Shown here piece after piece: positions 1 through 11,450 of a stretch of DNA of 64,000 nucleotides (the first letter of the stretch is position 1; the number at the start of each line of letters is the position of its first letter). The stretch comes from Chrysoporthe austroafricana (lineage: Eukaryota > Ascomycota > Sordariomycetes > Diaporthales > Cryphonectriaceae). Where the stretch lies: contig JYIP02000007.1 of the NCBI GenBank assembly GCA_001051155.2, positions 436,342-500,341 of the forward strand. Direction: 5' to 3'. Position numbers and translations under genes: made by a program. The notes under the pieces are model-generated. The model searched no databases. It saw only the letters and a program-made list of their open reading frames with translations, and was not told where the DNA came from.

Positions 1-1166
1 CGTTAGCCTCGTCTTTCACTTCCGGTATTCCGCGGCGGCTAACAGGTCATGTTACCGCCGGCCGGGCTCCTGGGCTCATGCCTGCACCACAGTACTCGGA
101 CGAGGATGTCTCAGTGCAGTCCTGTGGCCAAAGCGCAGGACGCCCCGAGTATAAGACAGTACGGTATCCACCGTCGTCGTGCCGTCTGGCGACAGCAGAG
201 GCGAAGGGGACTGCTGCGCAGCGGGAGGCGGCGAGGTGAGGGCCGGCAGCGCTGACGAGGCAGGGCCGAGAGGGAGAGCAGAAAATATACCAGGCTGGAC
301 CGGACCCCACCTGCTGAAACCGCCGGGATCTCAAACTATCACTTCTCTCACGGAGCAAAAGTTGATAAGAATCGAAGATGCTGTCGGCGATCTTGCGCAA
401 GTCATCCCCACATGGCAAGTTCCCTCTACCGCGAAGATGGGATGAGCGGTCCCTTTAGATCAGGCACCCCTGCCCTCGGGCGCAAGGGTCGTCGCCGGTA
501 CCTTGCGGGTACCGCAGAGCCGCGACAACGCGCACGCGGTACCCCCAGAGACTTGTGCCCCGGGACGGAATCCGCGACCAGTGATCTCCACCAGACCCAC
601 TTCGATCGTGTCTTCGATTGCCCCGACTTCACGCCTGGCGCTCGGCCTGGGTTCCTTTTCTTCCTCTTCCTCCTCGCCCAGCGCCCGGCAGGATTGTTCT
701 GCAGTCTCACCAGCAGAGTTTTACCAAGCCCAAGCCGAACCCACAGTTCATTTACTTTCATCCCTTCGGCCGGCCATGCGTCCTAAGTTGAGACACGCTT
801 TCTGATAGACTTTGGTGCCGGCATTCCAGCTACGGTAGTCCAACCCCATCGAGTGGTGCGGTGTGTACGTGCGTGTGTATGCCTGTATCTATGTATCTAT
901 GTACGACGATCGAAGGTGATTACCCTCTCCGTCTTTCTCTGGAGCATGGGCCTGCACTTGGCTACACATCTGCCCATCGAGTGCCAATGCTGCTTTTGTT
1001 GGTAGGGAGGGCATGGGACATCCGTCCGGCTGTTGCATCCGCGTCCCCGTCAAGGACACGACGGCTTCCCCCTTCACCGTGGACATCTTCCTTTACTTCT
1101 CCTCCTTTAGACCGCCTGATCCCTGCGGCGGGCTCTCAGAAGACATGCCGGCCGTTTTTGTGAGAG
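1..1166. other. Left-edge non-coding stretch / upstream region
   Basis: No open frame here resembles a protein family, and overlapping frames on both strands are equally open, as expected of GC-rich non-coding DNA. A GT/TATC-rich low-complexity patch lies at about 860-905. Pyrimidine-rich DNA from about 1080 onward looks like the start of the promoter and leader of the small gene at 1345. Confidence 0.5.
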
Positions 1167-1173
1167 TATATAA
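1167..1173 (+). promoter_or_regulatory. TATA-like element upstream of the 78-residue gene
   Basis: A TATATAA heptamer lies about 170 bp before the ATG at 1345 and is followed by a long CT-rich tract, the usual layout of a fungal promoter and leader. The assignment is by position only. Confidence 0.35.
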
Positions 1174-1344
1174 CTCCTCGCCTTGCCCTTCCTCTGGCTG
1201 CCCTCCCCTCTTTGCCTCATCCTCTTGTGCCGTGCTACTCCAGCGAGAATCCCAAGTATCACCGAACGCCAGATCCCTCTTATATTCTCCCCGTCTCAAG
1301 TCTTCAGAAAGCACCCAATATCTAGTTACTTCAGCGCCGACAGA

Positions 1345-1637
1345 ATGGTCCACCCCATTATCCCGCGCGACCTGGGCGTCAAGGCTGTCCAAGCCCCCCC
1401 TCGCCCGGAGCCCTTCCCTATGCCGCCCTCTCTTCCACGCCGCGATCTCTCGTTCAGCGACCCAAACATCCGATCTCGGCCTGTACGTGCCCCAACCTCG
1501 TCGTGCAAGTTCGACAGAGTTCTGACCTCGTTCCACAGCTTCCTGGTGTGCGCTGCCCTACCTGCGCCAGGGCCGGCAAGGAGTCCTGGGTGATCCCCGG
1601 CCGCGCATGCAGCACCTGTGGCACGCCGTGCTTCTAA
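1345..1637 (+). CDS. Small conserved cysteine-rich (zinc-ribbon-like) protein, two exons
   Basis: Exons are 1345-1482 and 1539-1637, giving 78 residues. The 56-nt intron has a GTACGT donor and a CCACAG acceptor and keeps the frame. The N-terminal half is proline- and arginine-rich (RPEPFPMPPSLPRRDLSF). The C-terminal half has a compact cysteine module: C52-P-T-C55, 14 residues later C70-S-T-C73, then C77 next to the end, with the phrase GKESWVIPGRAC between. Two CxxC knuckles at this spacing are what a small zinc ribbon needs, so metal binding is inferred. I recall similar short proteins in other Sordariomycetes but know no function. Neither exon is long, so single-frame gene callers would miss the gene. 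A TATA-like element and a CT-rich leader precede it. Confidence 0.65.
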
Positions 1638-4600
1638 GTTTGTTGGGAGGATGATCGACTGGAGCCTGTGTCTGTCTCACTGCGCCGAGTCCCCGGAGAC
1701 ACATACACATACCTCGACCAGGCTCTAGTCTTTCTGGGCCACGTCAACGAGAACAAGGTTGCTGCCGTAGAGGTTTCACTTGCAGATCGACTGCCTGCTT
1801 GTTTCTGTTGCACTTCAGAGGCGGAGCTTCACAGCATCCGGTTGGGAGATTATGAGCTTGTTTAAGATGTTTTCCTGTCCTTTCCCCCCCTCCCTCACGG
1901 GAGGATGAAGCACCAAGAGCTGCCATTCATTATTTCTCCTGTTTTTGATGTTTTGGAATGGCGTCGACCGAGGGGCAAAAGCGCAGACAAACCAGGCTGT
2001 ATCTGAAAAAATTGGTGTTGGAAGGAGAGCTTGGAAGGACGGATGGGGTACGGCGATAATCATCTAGATTGAATACGGAATTTGTCTTTCTACAACCTGC
2101 CTCTCCTGCCAGATGTGATCACGACCTGCCCAGACCGATCTCGAGGACCACGGAGGTCGACTCACCACGGCTCGAGGTCCAAAAGCCCTCACCCAACCGG
2201 ATGAACACACGCCAAGCGATCAGCCTGACGTATGCGGTGCAACGAGATCTAAGACAGCTGGGCAGGCAAGGAGGCATCTGACAGGTGAGACACGCCCGTA
2301 CCACAGTACTTCCGTACCATCTGCCGTCCGACGTCCATCCGACGGCCTTGGTTGGCCCACGAAGCCAGCCCTACCGCTATACTGCGTGGGGAGATGGGAG
2401 GAACAAAAAGAAAGGACAAAAAAAAAAATTGATCCGGACACACAGGGTCCCGATGACGGCTGCCGACCACGAAACGGCAGGTAAGCGTTCCGATTCGGCG
2501 CGTAGGCACATTGGCTCGCCAAGATTTTCCCTTCGCGTCGTCGGGATCTGACCACCCCTCGGCCGCTAGCATCACGCACATGGCGCCGGCACAGTCTCGC
2601 GATCTGGGTGGCCGGCAGAGGGGGGAGGCGCCCCCGTCGGCTGATCCACCTGCACCGGCCCTTCTTCCTCGGCTCCAGGAGTCGGTGAGCGGCCTGCCAC
2701 GGGGGCGAACCCTGGAAACGAGTCCAGCCGGCCTGTGAGACAGTGTCGAGGGGCCACCGCGATATCGGACCAGAGGTACAGGTCCGGGCCTAGGCCTGCC
2801 TGCGCGAAACACCACTCTACCTAGTCACGGCGTAGATGACGATACAGTGACGGCCCTATCACCCCAGTTAGGCAGCATTGAGACATGCCTGCCTCACACC
2901 GGAGACACGGCGCCCGATGGTGACAGTAGCATGTCGTCAACGATCTTTGTTTGTTTTTTTTCTTTCTTTTCCCATCGGCGCCAATCAAGCGTCGAGGCGG
3001 GTCCTCGATCGCCTCACGGGGATGACCTCCGCCTCAATGCTATAGGCCTGCTCCGCCTGCAAATCGTCAATCGCCCCACCCAAATCGCGAAACATCAAAG
3101 TAACTCCTGTTTCCAATACTTCTTTTGCCAGCCTCAGCCACGGGCACACTGTTTGCCCCCCTCCCGGGCCTCGTCTCAGAAGGCCCAACCAAACGTCAGC
3201 CTCCGTCCCCTCTTAGAATACCAGGCGCGTGGATGCCATCAAACCCACCAAGCGAATCTGAACAACACAAACCACAACCGCCAACAACAATAGCCCACGA
3301 CTGCTCACAGTCCCTCGGAAATACTGAGACGACGAATACCGACCGCCCGCCGGGCCGACCCAGTCACCCGTCTCACTGCATGCGTCCTCGGGATTCGTTG
3401 TAAACGCCGCGCCGATGGGGGTCCGGGTGGCCGAGAATCAGCCCTACCAGCCCGGAAATCACGGGACAGGACTGTGAGGGAACCTCGCGCCTGTCACCGC
3501 CGGGGACTGCCGTCCTGCATCGGCGTACCCCTAAGGGGAAGGGCAGAGGCAATCGCAAGCGGGAGAAGAAGGAAGGGCGTTGAGACCGCCGGGGCAGGGG
3601 CAGCAGGGTTCACGCCATCATGTCGCCCCAGCCCTGGCGCCCTAGTCCTTGTTGCTGCAGTTGCAGAGATGTGAAGAGTCTGCGGGCGTTTTGCTGCGGA
3701 AGAGCACGGCCGGCGTAAGGAGGATCGGCAGGCATAGGGAGAGCAAGATCGACATTCGCCGGATCTTTGCCCTTATACCCCCGTACCGGTCATCACACTG
3801 AAGACGAGCCACGAGATCATGTGAAAAGAACATGTCTTACCTTTGGAAGTATTAGCAAGCTACTGAAATTGCTGGCTGGATATCGGAGATACTGCGCGCA
3901 TTGTAGCTCCGTGGCCATGGACGAGGACACAAGCCGTGCCTTCCACAGCCCGTGAGTATGGGAACTCACACTACCATAAGACGAGGCCCATTATGTGAGC
4001 CCCTGCCAGCGGTGGCCAAGGACAACATCCAAAATCGGAAAAGGAGCGTTTGTGGCGGAGGCAGAGGCCGCACGGGGAGATGAGGACCGCCACATCCGGG
4101 ACAGCTGCTTCTCCTTCTTACCGCCGGAACGTCGGCAGACCCCTAATGCATGAAGGCAGCATGCCCAGTACACCTGGCCGCCAGATCGGCCCATCAATAG
4201 ATGAAGGAAGGTATTGGGTACCAATGCGTTGGAGGCCAGCCAGGCTCGCGGGCAGCTCCGTGGCGCTGATCTTTGCTTCTTTTTTTCTTCTTTTGATGGC
4301 CTGATCGGCCGGCGGAGTCGGACAGCGCCAGGACAATATAAGCACTACAAGAGCCAAGTCCAGGACCAAAAAATCATCACAAAAAAAAGAAACTCACCTC
4401 TTCTGCTCACGGGACCACGCAGAGATGCTTCTCGGGATGTCGTCGAGATCCGGCAGCTGCGAGGTTCCAGCCCGGTGGGTCCCCAGCCCTGTCTAGCCCG
4501 CGCGATCGGCTGCACCCCCGGTGGTAAGCGCGGTCAGCCCAGTGGCCCGTGCGCGGCGCACTTCAAAAAGCAACGACCGAAATTTTTCTCGCGGGTGCAA

Positions 4601-5250
4601 AACCGCCGTTCCTTTCCTGCAACCTTCACCAGCCGTTGTCAGCCCCCGCGGCCAGGCAGCACGCCGCGAGCATCCCAACAGCTGCGCCGCCCACGCGAGA
4701 CGCGCGCCGCGATACCGGTAAGTCTCATAGGAACCTCATCCCCTCCTCTCCCTGTTCTCCCCGACCGGCGAGACTGCTCCAGTGATGAGAGTAATTTGCG
4801 ATTGATGCCGTCGGGATGGCCCGCTCGCCTGCGGTGCTAGATCTCGCGGTCAAGTGATAGTCAATTCTTACATATTCTGAGAGAGCATCTCCCTGTCACC
4901 TTTCATGCCTCGGTTGTGTCTGGTGGACCATGTTTGCTGACATCGACATGGACAGACAGGTTCGCTATTGCTGTGTGTCGTCACTTACGCTGAAGGTGGG
5001 CAGGTCGGGTGGTCTCTCCGAGGTGGCCTAAGCCTGGCTCACTGGCCAGGCTGTTGAATAGCACTCTAGGCTGAGGGCTTCAAGTGCTGCCACTAAGCTG
5101 GCAATACAGAGGTAGATGCTTCATAGTTAGGTTCTCATGCTGTTAAAATGCAATCCCGATTCGTTCTAGTGGTTTATGTAGATTCTATGTATGCTCTGAA
5201 CGCCGTGCTGTGCCGTCCGACACAAACCGCCCATGTTCCTAGAAACCATC
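1638..5250. other. Gene-poor stretch
   Basis: Many overlapping open frames occur on both strands, but none has recognisable motifs or a convincing spliced structure. Part of it (about 2940-3300) is pyrimidine-rich followed by CA-rich, like a fungal 5' leader. A 57-codon frame at 3232-3402 (serine/proline-rich) is the only small candidate and is not supported further. Short A/T tracts occur at 2421-2431 and 4374-4390. Confidence 0.4.
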
Positions 5251-5727
5251 TTACATCTTCTTGCCGGGCATGTTGTTTCCGCCCTTCTTCCTCAGGATCG
5301 CCTCCTCCTCTTGCCGCAGCTCCTCGTCGATCTTGGCACCCTTGGACGGCTCGTTGCCGTGCATCTTGGCCTGTTTGCCGCCCATCAGTAAAGGGACTGG
5401 CATTATGTCCTATCGATGTGAACATACCGGTAGGGTAGCATCCTTCTTGGACAGGGCGGTCTCCCTGTCGTCTTCTGGCCCACCCTTCCTCTCCTCGGCC
5501 GCCAGGCGGTTGGCGATGGAGCGCTGGTCCTCTGTAACATACTGTCAGTATCCTAGTCAAATATATGGGTTGGTCTGCACGGCAGGCGTACTGGAGTCTG
5601 TGCTGATGTGAGAGTTCTCCTTGCCCTCCTCGTAGCGCTCTGGGGCAGGGATCTCAGAGTTCTTGAGGTTACGCTGGTCGCCAGCCTCGTAGATGGCAGA
5701 GTTACCGACTGAAGAGTTGCCGTGCAT
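5251..5727 (-). CDS. Small conserved hydrophilic fungal protein, three exons
   Basis: Exons in transcript order are 5727-5592, 5531-5428 and 5370-5251, giving 119 residues and ending PGKKM. Both introns (60 and 57 nt) have GT...AG ends (GTACGC/TTACAG and GTATGT/AAACAG), and all junctions keep frame. The protein has no signal peptide or membrane segment and is very rich in Lys, Glu, Asp, Asn and Gly. The short phrase MHGN occurs at the start (MHGNSSVGNS) and again in the last exon (KMHGNEPSKGAKIDEELRQE), suggesting a repeated motif. I recall similar proteins across Pezizomycotina but no established function. Its hydrophilicity suggests an intrinsically disordered, possibly stress-related protein, which is inference. 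Confidence 0.75.
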
Positions 5728-6541
5728 TTTGAACAAATGTGCGAGTGATTTTAATGTTCTGGGAGAGGGGCGTACGGTGTTCCCTTGGTGCTTCGAGAGG
5801 CGTATTAGGTGGAAAGTACAGAATTGGTTGTGTTATGTAGAGGGAAGAAAAAGTGAGTGCTAGTCTGCTCATTGATATATTCGCCTACATCCTCCTACAT
5901 ACGTCATGGGCCCATACATTTAAAGTGCAAACCCTACAGCTCTGTACGGCTTCGTCATTGCAAATAGTGCTGTGAAGTCTGAGGTCAGAATAGATTGCAA
6001 CCTGCTGCATTGATCCTCAATCCTTACGGCGATTTACGTCATACCCAGGCGAGGCGAACTGGCCAGGGGCAAAACGTCCGCTGGTCTGCCGGTACGAAAA
6101 GTCAGCTCACGGAAATCTCAAATGTGTACCTGACAGGCCAATATCAAGCAGGATCAACAGAACAAGCCTTCGAGAAGCGGCAAAATGTTCCGTGCTGGAG
6201 GCGTATCGTAGCCTTATTTTGGAGCCTCAACTTCGAGGAGCACGCGACCTGAAGAGGCCTTCCCGATTGCAGACGTCACCGGAGCATTCGAGACCAGGGA
6301 CCGAGCTCCAGCGGGTTTGGCGGGGTAGCTCCAGGCCTGCATATCCGCTAGAGCCTGATTGGATCAGCGCCACCAAGGCTGAACACGAAAAATTCAGGAG
6401 CCTCACATCAACACACGCAGCACAACCGCAGCGTACGTGCATCGTCACCACTTCAAAATCGCACGACAGAAACAAAAACCCAATTGACCCACCACAACCC
6501 GACACCAGGCCGGCTCAGAGGCCCTCCACGTAACACCCGAC
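5728..6541. promoter_or_regulatory. Shared divergent promoter region
   Basis: This 814-bp stretch separates the minus-strand small hydrophilic gene from plus-strand RRP43 and must hold both promoters. The last 120 bp before 6542 is CA-rich like a fungal 5' leader. No other gene is visible. Confidence 0.5.
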
Positions 6542-7570
6542 ATGGCCACCGCGACAGCCTTCACGCCGCAGACGTTCGCCAAGCTCTCCCCCCACCCCTT
6601 CCTCCTCGCCAGCCTCGAGCGCCCCGACCTAAATGCCTCACCAGCCCGCGCCAACGGCCGCCGGCCGCACGAGCCGCGGCCGCTGAGCGTCAACACCTCC
6701 TCCCTCTCGCACGCGCACGGCAGCGCGATGGTGCGCGTCGGCGACACGAGCGTCATCTGCGGCGTGCGCGGCGAGATCCTGCCAGCGTCCCACATCCCGC
6801 AGTGGCGGAGACCGAAGGGCGCGGCCGAGGGGGAGGGCACGGCCGGCGGGGAGGGCGCGCGGGAGCTGCACGACTACGACCTCCTGGTCCCGAACATCGA
6901 GCTCGCGACAGGCTGCGCGCCGCAGTTCCTGCCGGGCGTGCCGCCCACCTCGCTCGCACAGACGCTGAGCACGAGGGTGTACAGCCTGCTCCACGGCGCG
7001 AGGATGCTGGACGCGGAGGACCTGAGGATCTGGTACAGCCCACCCACGCCGGTCGGGGACGCGGACGTCGGGGACGAGGAGGACGGGCTACAGGCGGAGC
7101 CCGAGCTCAAGGCCTACTGGACGCTGTACATCGATGTGCTGTTCGTCTCGTTCGACGGCAACCCGTTCGACGCGGCCTGGGTGGCGATCCTGGCCGCGCT
7201 GAGGGACACGAAGCTGCCCAAGGCGTGGTGGGATGCGGATCGCGAGATGGTAGTTTGTTCGAGGAAGGAGACGAGCGCGCTGAGGATCTCGGGCCTACCT
7301 GTGACTTGTACGGCTGCCGTTATGACGGACAGGGAGAAGGATGTCGGTCAGGGTGAGGGGAAGTCGTGGATGTTGGTCGATCCGGATCGGGAGGAGGAAA
7401 AGCTGTGTGAGGAGAGCGCCACCGTTGTGGTGGATCGGACTGCAGGCACAACAAGGATACGAGGGATCTCCAAGGTCGGCGGGAGGTTACTGGGCCCGAA
7501 GGAGATACGGGAGATGGTCGGCATAGCAGAGAGCAGGTGGGCTGAGTTCTCCAAGGCGCTGACCAAGTGA
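6542..7570 (+). CDS. RRP43: Exosome complex subunit RRP43 (RNase PH-like)
   Basis: A single exon of 342 residues, ending TGA at 7568-7570. It is an RNase PH-fold subunit of the hexameric ring of the RNA exosome, acting in nuclear and cytoplasmic 3'-5' RNA processing and decay. The N-terminal segment (FTPQTFAKLSPHPFLLASLE and a following R-P-H-E-P-R-P-L-S) is the usual entry to the domain. It is followed by the ring signature around residues 55-80 (AHGSAMVRVGDTSVICGVRG), then PNIELATGCAPQF and the second-half motif LYIDVLFVSFDGNPFDAAWV. Eukaryotic RNase PH-like subunits are catalytically inert ring components, so the role is structural. The length fits the family. RRP42 or RRP45 are possible alternatives, but the wording fits RRP43 best. 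It converges on the hydrolase gene downstream, leaving 226 bp. Confidence 0.88.
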   Translation: MATATAFTPQTFAKLSPHPFLLASLERPDLNASPARANGRRPHEPRPLSVNTSSLSHAHGSAMVRVGDTSVICGVRGEILPASHIPQWRRPKGAAEGEGTAGGEGARELHDYDLLVPNIELATGCAPQFLPGVPPTSLAQTLSTRVYSLLHGARMLDAEDLRIWYSPPTPVGDADVGDEEDGLQAEPELKAYWTLYIDVLFVSFDGNPFDAAWVAILAALRDTKLPKAWWDADREMVVCSRKETSALRISGLPVTCTAAVMTDREKDVGQGEGKSWMLVDPDREEEKLCEESATVVVDRTAGTTRIRGISKVGGRLLGPKEIREMVGIAESRWAEFSKALTK

Positions 7571-7796
7571 GAAAACTTCACGGACGACACCTTACGCATC
7601 TAGAAAGAAACTTCCTAGAGAGGCACACGGGCAAACGGTGGCCACAGCATAGCCCAGAAATGCCCTGTCGTTGGCCCATAGACGAATGATACCCTAATAC
7701 GAAAGAAACCAAACCGGATGTTGCAGCATCTAGGTCTTTACAGATTGTTCCAGTGTGTCGATATGCAGGTCTATGTCTATGATCTTGTGCTTCGAG

Positions 7797-9041
7797 TTAG
7801 TGTAAAATAGTCCGCTGATGATTCTCTGTCCAAAACCTGATCGCGGCATCCGCGATCCCTGACCCTTTGGTGAAAGCCACCTCATGGCCACCATCCAACA
7901 TGAGTACCTCCACAGCATCGTCGCCCAGGACCTTCCTCATCTCAGGCACGATATGCTCTTCCTCGACGATTGAATCCGCCGAGCCTAGGACCAGAAGCAC
8001 CCTGCCGCCCAGCAGACCGGGCAGGCTGCTATCCCGTCGCCTCTCCGCGAGCAATGCTCCCAGCCGGCCCCACTCCTCATACCTCTCATGGATGGGGCCA
8101 TAGCGGAACGAGCTCATCACGGCCGGTATGAAGCCCACGTGATGGCGCAGCTGCCACGCCATGACCGACGCGACCGTGACCCCCGGGCGGCTGGACATGA
8201 GCGAGGCATCGTCGAACGGGCCGGCCTTAGCCCCCTCCCCCGTCGACAGCTCAGCCTCCTCGGCGAGCGCGCCCTCGTCACCGCCCCGAGCCCGGCGTGC
8301 AGCCTTGGCAGGCTCAAATCGTCTCCTGACGAAGTACTGCAGCGCCCACTCCGGCAGCCAGCCCCGCGAGTACAACACGCGGGTCCGCCAGCTGTTCCCA
8401 CTCACCTTCATCAGCCCGCCCGGCGCGATGAGCGTCACCGACCGCACGGCATGCGCGAAGCAGCTCGCGAACTCAACCGCCAGCCCGCCGCCGAACGAGT
8501 ACCCGACGAGGTGGAACCCGCCGCTGCCGCCGTCCGCGCTCCCGAGCCAGCTCGCCTCCGAGCCGGCCAGCACGCACAGCATCTGGCTCACGTACAGCCG
8601 CTCGTCGTGGTCAACCTCCTCCGGGTTGGGCGTGTCGCTCCACCCGCGCCCGAAGTAGTCGAACAGCATGACACGGTAGCCTGCAGAGGCGAGCCGCTCC
8701 GCGATGTTCGACAGCGCGACGCACGGCGTTGAAATCCCCGCCAGCAGCAGCACGCGCTCGCCGGCCAGAGGGCCGAACTCGAAGACGTGCGTGACGCCGT
8801 AGGGGGTATGGACGGCGCGGCTTCCCGGGAGCGCGGTGGGTGGGTAGGGGAGCGAGGCAACCTGCGAGGGGGAGAGAGAGGGGAAGAGGGTCTGCCGGGG
8901 CGAGGGGATGGTGCGAGACCTGGCCAACGGCGGGCGGAAGAAGAGGGGCCGCACGATCAGGGCGGCGGCTACGCATGCCAGGCTTGTCGCTAGGATGGGT
9001 CTGGATGTGAGGGTATCCATGGTCGTATGTGATACAGACAA
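7797..9041 (-). CDS. Membrane-anchored alpha/beta hydrolase
   Basis: A single exon of 414 residues. A hydrophobic helix at about residues 16-36 suggests an N-terminal membrane anchor. The alpha/beta hydrolase core follows: an oxyanion-strand region VLLLAGIST (about 97-105), the nucleophile elbow GYSFGG with Ser182, an acid in GSADSIVEEE (Asp356) and the catalytic His in DGGHEVAF (His386), all in canonical order. The insert at about 240-285 is charged and low in complexity and probably forms part of the lid. The substrate cannot be told; lipase, esterase or epoxide-hydrolase-like activity are all possible. A second Met at residue 8 could be the true start. It is transcribed divergently from MRS6, with 635 bp between the starts. 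Confidence 0.85.
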   Translation of the reverse strand: MSVSHTTMDTLTSRPILATSLACVAAALIVRPLFFRPPLARSRTIPSPRQTLFPSLSPSQVASLPYPPTALPGSRAVHTPYGVTHVFEFGPLAGERVLLLAGISTPCVALSNIAERLASAGYRVMLFDYFGRGWSDTPNPEEVDHDERLYVSQMLCVLAGSEASWLGSADGGSGGFHLVGYSFGGGLAVEFASCFAHAVRSVTLIAPGGLMKVSGNSWRTRVLYSRGWLPEWALQYFVRRRFEPAKAARRARGGDEGALAEEAELSTGEGAKAGPFDDASLMSSRPGVTVASVMAWQLRHHVGFIPAVMSSFRYGPIHERYEEWGRLGALLAERRRDSSLPGLLGGRVLLVLGSADSIVEEEHIVPEMRKVLGDDAVEVLMLDGGHEVAFTKGSGIADAAIRFWTENHQRTILH

Positions 9042-9676
9042 GTTCTCAAGATCGAGGCCGCAGTCAAGGCTCTACCTGCTCGACTACACCATGCACGGCG
9101 ATGAAACGAGACGCTCAGGAACGAAGAGAGGGATAAAATATACAGGCAAGCTTCAGATGTAGGCCATGGCCTACAACTGCCGACGACGTGCGTGTGCTGT
9201 CAACGCTTATCGGCGAACATCGGCCCGCGGCTCTCCATCGGGCGCAGGGTACGGTAGGAGAACCTCGGGCGAACGCTCTCGCGAGTGCTGCGATGGAAAA
9301 TTGTCTCGACCGTTCGAACCGCTCTAACACATGAGGATTCAAGAGCAGTAGATACAAGAGGATTTTCAATCTGCCGCTCAACATGAAGCTGCCTAATGAA
9401 AGGAACTCCGTTCAGAAAATTGTTGTCTATGTAGGTAAAAGGCAACTGTACCTGGTTGAGCGGGTGGTTGTTGAAAAAATAGAGAAGGAGAAGAAAAATT
9501 TCGAGTGCTTGTCGACGATTTGACCAGGGTTCTGGCCCAGGGTTGCTGGCTGGGGAGCTTGGACCACCAGGGTTCTGCTGGCAAATTTCGCAGAGCCTCT
9601 TCAACAGCGCCTTGGTCCTTCAACGTCTTCCCCTCAACACCACCAAAACTCATACACGAAGAGTAGCACCTACGCC
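9042..9676. promoter_or_regulatory. Divergent promoter region between hydrolase and MRS6
   Basis: This stretch lies between two divergent starts and holds both promoters. Open frames here on the minus strand (up to 134 codons) have no family resemblance. No other gene is visible. Confidence 0.5.
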
Positions 9677-11450
9677 ATGGAGTCCTTGAGTGACACAACC
9701 TGGAACGCCATCATCTGCGGCACAGGCCTGCCGCAGTCACTGCTGGCATTGTCAGTCGTACTCCCCCTCCCTACGATCAAATCCAGAAGCCCATCTAACT
9801 AACCCAGTCCTCTCCCTCCATGAAGAGCCCTTTCCCGGTCCGACAAGAAGATCCTACACATAGACCCTAATGAATACTACGGCGGCGCAGAGGCTGCCTT
9901 CAGTATTCAGGAAGCTGATGACTGGGCTTCAAAGACAGCCAGCGCACCATCAGACTCTCCCGCAATATTCACGTCTGCCGCGGTAACGCGACCACCGGAG
10001 TCAGCAGGAGCCGGCCTCTCGAACCCACGAGGTTATGCTCTATCCCTCTCCCCACAGATCATCCATGCCAATTCCGCCCTCCTCTCCCAGCTTGTCTCCT
10101 CCCGCGCCTTCCGACAACTAGAGTTCCTCGCCGTCGGCTCGTTTTTCGTCTTCAGGCCATCGTCCACAAGACCCACCCTCACGCGCATCCCCTCCACCCG
10201 CGAGGACGTGTTCTCCTCCACAGATCTCTCCGCCCGCTCCAAGCGGCAGTTGATGAAGTTCCTCAAGCTGGTGCTGTCCCACCAAGATGAGACCTCGATG
10301 CCACAATGGCAGGATTATGCGGATAGACCCTTAGCTGAGTTCCTAGGCGAGAAGATGGGCCTGGACGAGGAGTTGAGGACGTACATCACCACACTGACAC
10401 TGTCACTCGATGGACGTATCAGTACTAAAGATGGCCTGCAGACCATATACCGGTATCTGACGTCCATGGGCAAGTTCGGACCAGGTTTTGCGGCCGTATA
10501 TCCCAAGTGGGGTGGCAGCTCAGAAATTGCCCAGGTCGGCTGTCGAGCCGGTGCGGTCGGTGGTGGAGTCTACATGCTCGGTACTGGCCTCAAGATGGTG
10601 ATGAGTGAGGGTGCCGGGGACGAGCTCACGGAGCTGGAACTCACTGATGGTACGGTCGTGAAGACTAAGGCGCTTGTCCGGGGAGCTGAAGAGGTCTCTA
10701 CTCATGATGCCACCAAGGTGAGCAGGATCGTGGCTGTCGTCGATTCGCCGTTGGCGTCGTTATTCGAGACGACAATGGAAGGAGCTCCGACTCCCGCTGT
10801 GGCTGTTATAGTTCTCCCTCCCGGATCCGTGAAGGCGGGTGACGCGGCCACGTCTATCTACCCAGTCTACGCCATCTCTCACTCGAGCGACACGGGTGAA
10901 TGCCCTGCTGGACAAAGTAAGCCGAGACCACCTTTCGTCCCTCTTTCCCATGTTGCATGATGAGAAACCATTCAAACAACCTTATCTACATTGCCTGAGC
11001 TTCGGCTTTGACGTCAAACATAGAATCTGACAACTCGACCCGTTCTTCTCGATACCTGCACCCGACCTCAAACATGCTGCTGTTGCTAACACTGGCCTTC
11101 TAGGCGTGCTGTACTTGAGCACTATCTACACAACAGAATCCAGACTACTCCTCGAGAGCACAGTCAGCGCGCTCATGTCCGCTTTGGTTCCCGAAGACGG
11201 GCCTGCGCCTCAGTGTCTCTACCAGCTGTACTATGAGCAGAAGTCCAGCACCAACGGCGTGGTTACGGGTGACGGTCGAGTCATCACCTTCCCCACAACG
11301 CCTGCCTCCCTGACTTTCGATGATGGCACGCTCGAGCCCGTCGAGCAGGTCTGGAGAAGAGTCATGGGCGAAGCAGCAGAGGACGATGGTGTGCACTACA
11401 TGGTCTTTGCCGACCGTGAGGGAGTGGGCGACGAAGACGACTATGAGTGA
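9677..11450 (+). CDS. MRS6: Rab escort protein (Rab geranylgeranyltransferase component A)
   Basis: Exons are 9677-9750, 9826-10916 and 11104-11450, giving 503 residues. It presents newly made Rab GTPases to geranylgeranyltransferase II and carries the lipidated Rab to membranes. The N-terminus shows the dinucleotide-fold/GDI signature: AIICGTGLPQSLLALALSR is formed across the first intron, then HIDPNEYYGG. Further family blocks are SLSPQIIHANSALLSQLVSS, EFLAVGSFFVF and the second conserved region (KFGPGFAAVYPKWGG, GAVGGGVYMLG). The first intron is GTCAGT...GAAG, the second GTAAGC...CTAG. A long gap in similarity between residues ~50 and ~90 and the acidic C-terminus (GVGDEDDYE) are normal for REPs and separate it from the shorter GDI proteins. 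Confidence 0.88.

Noticed and set aside
2249..2815. 188-codon minus-strand frame
   Set aside because: Composition is Arg/Pro/Gly-rich as in any GC-rich antisense frame; no motif, splice logic or start context.
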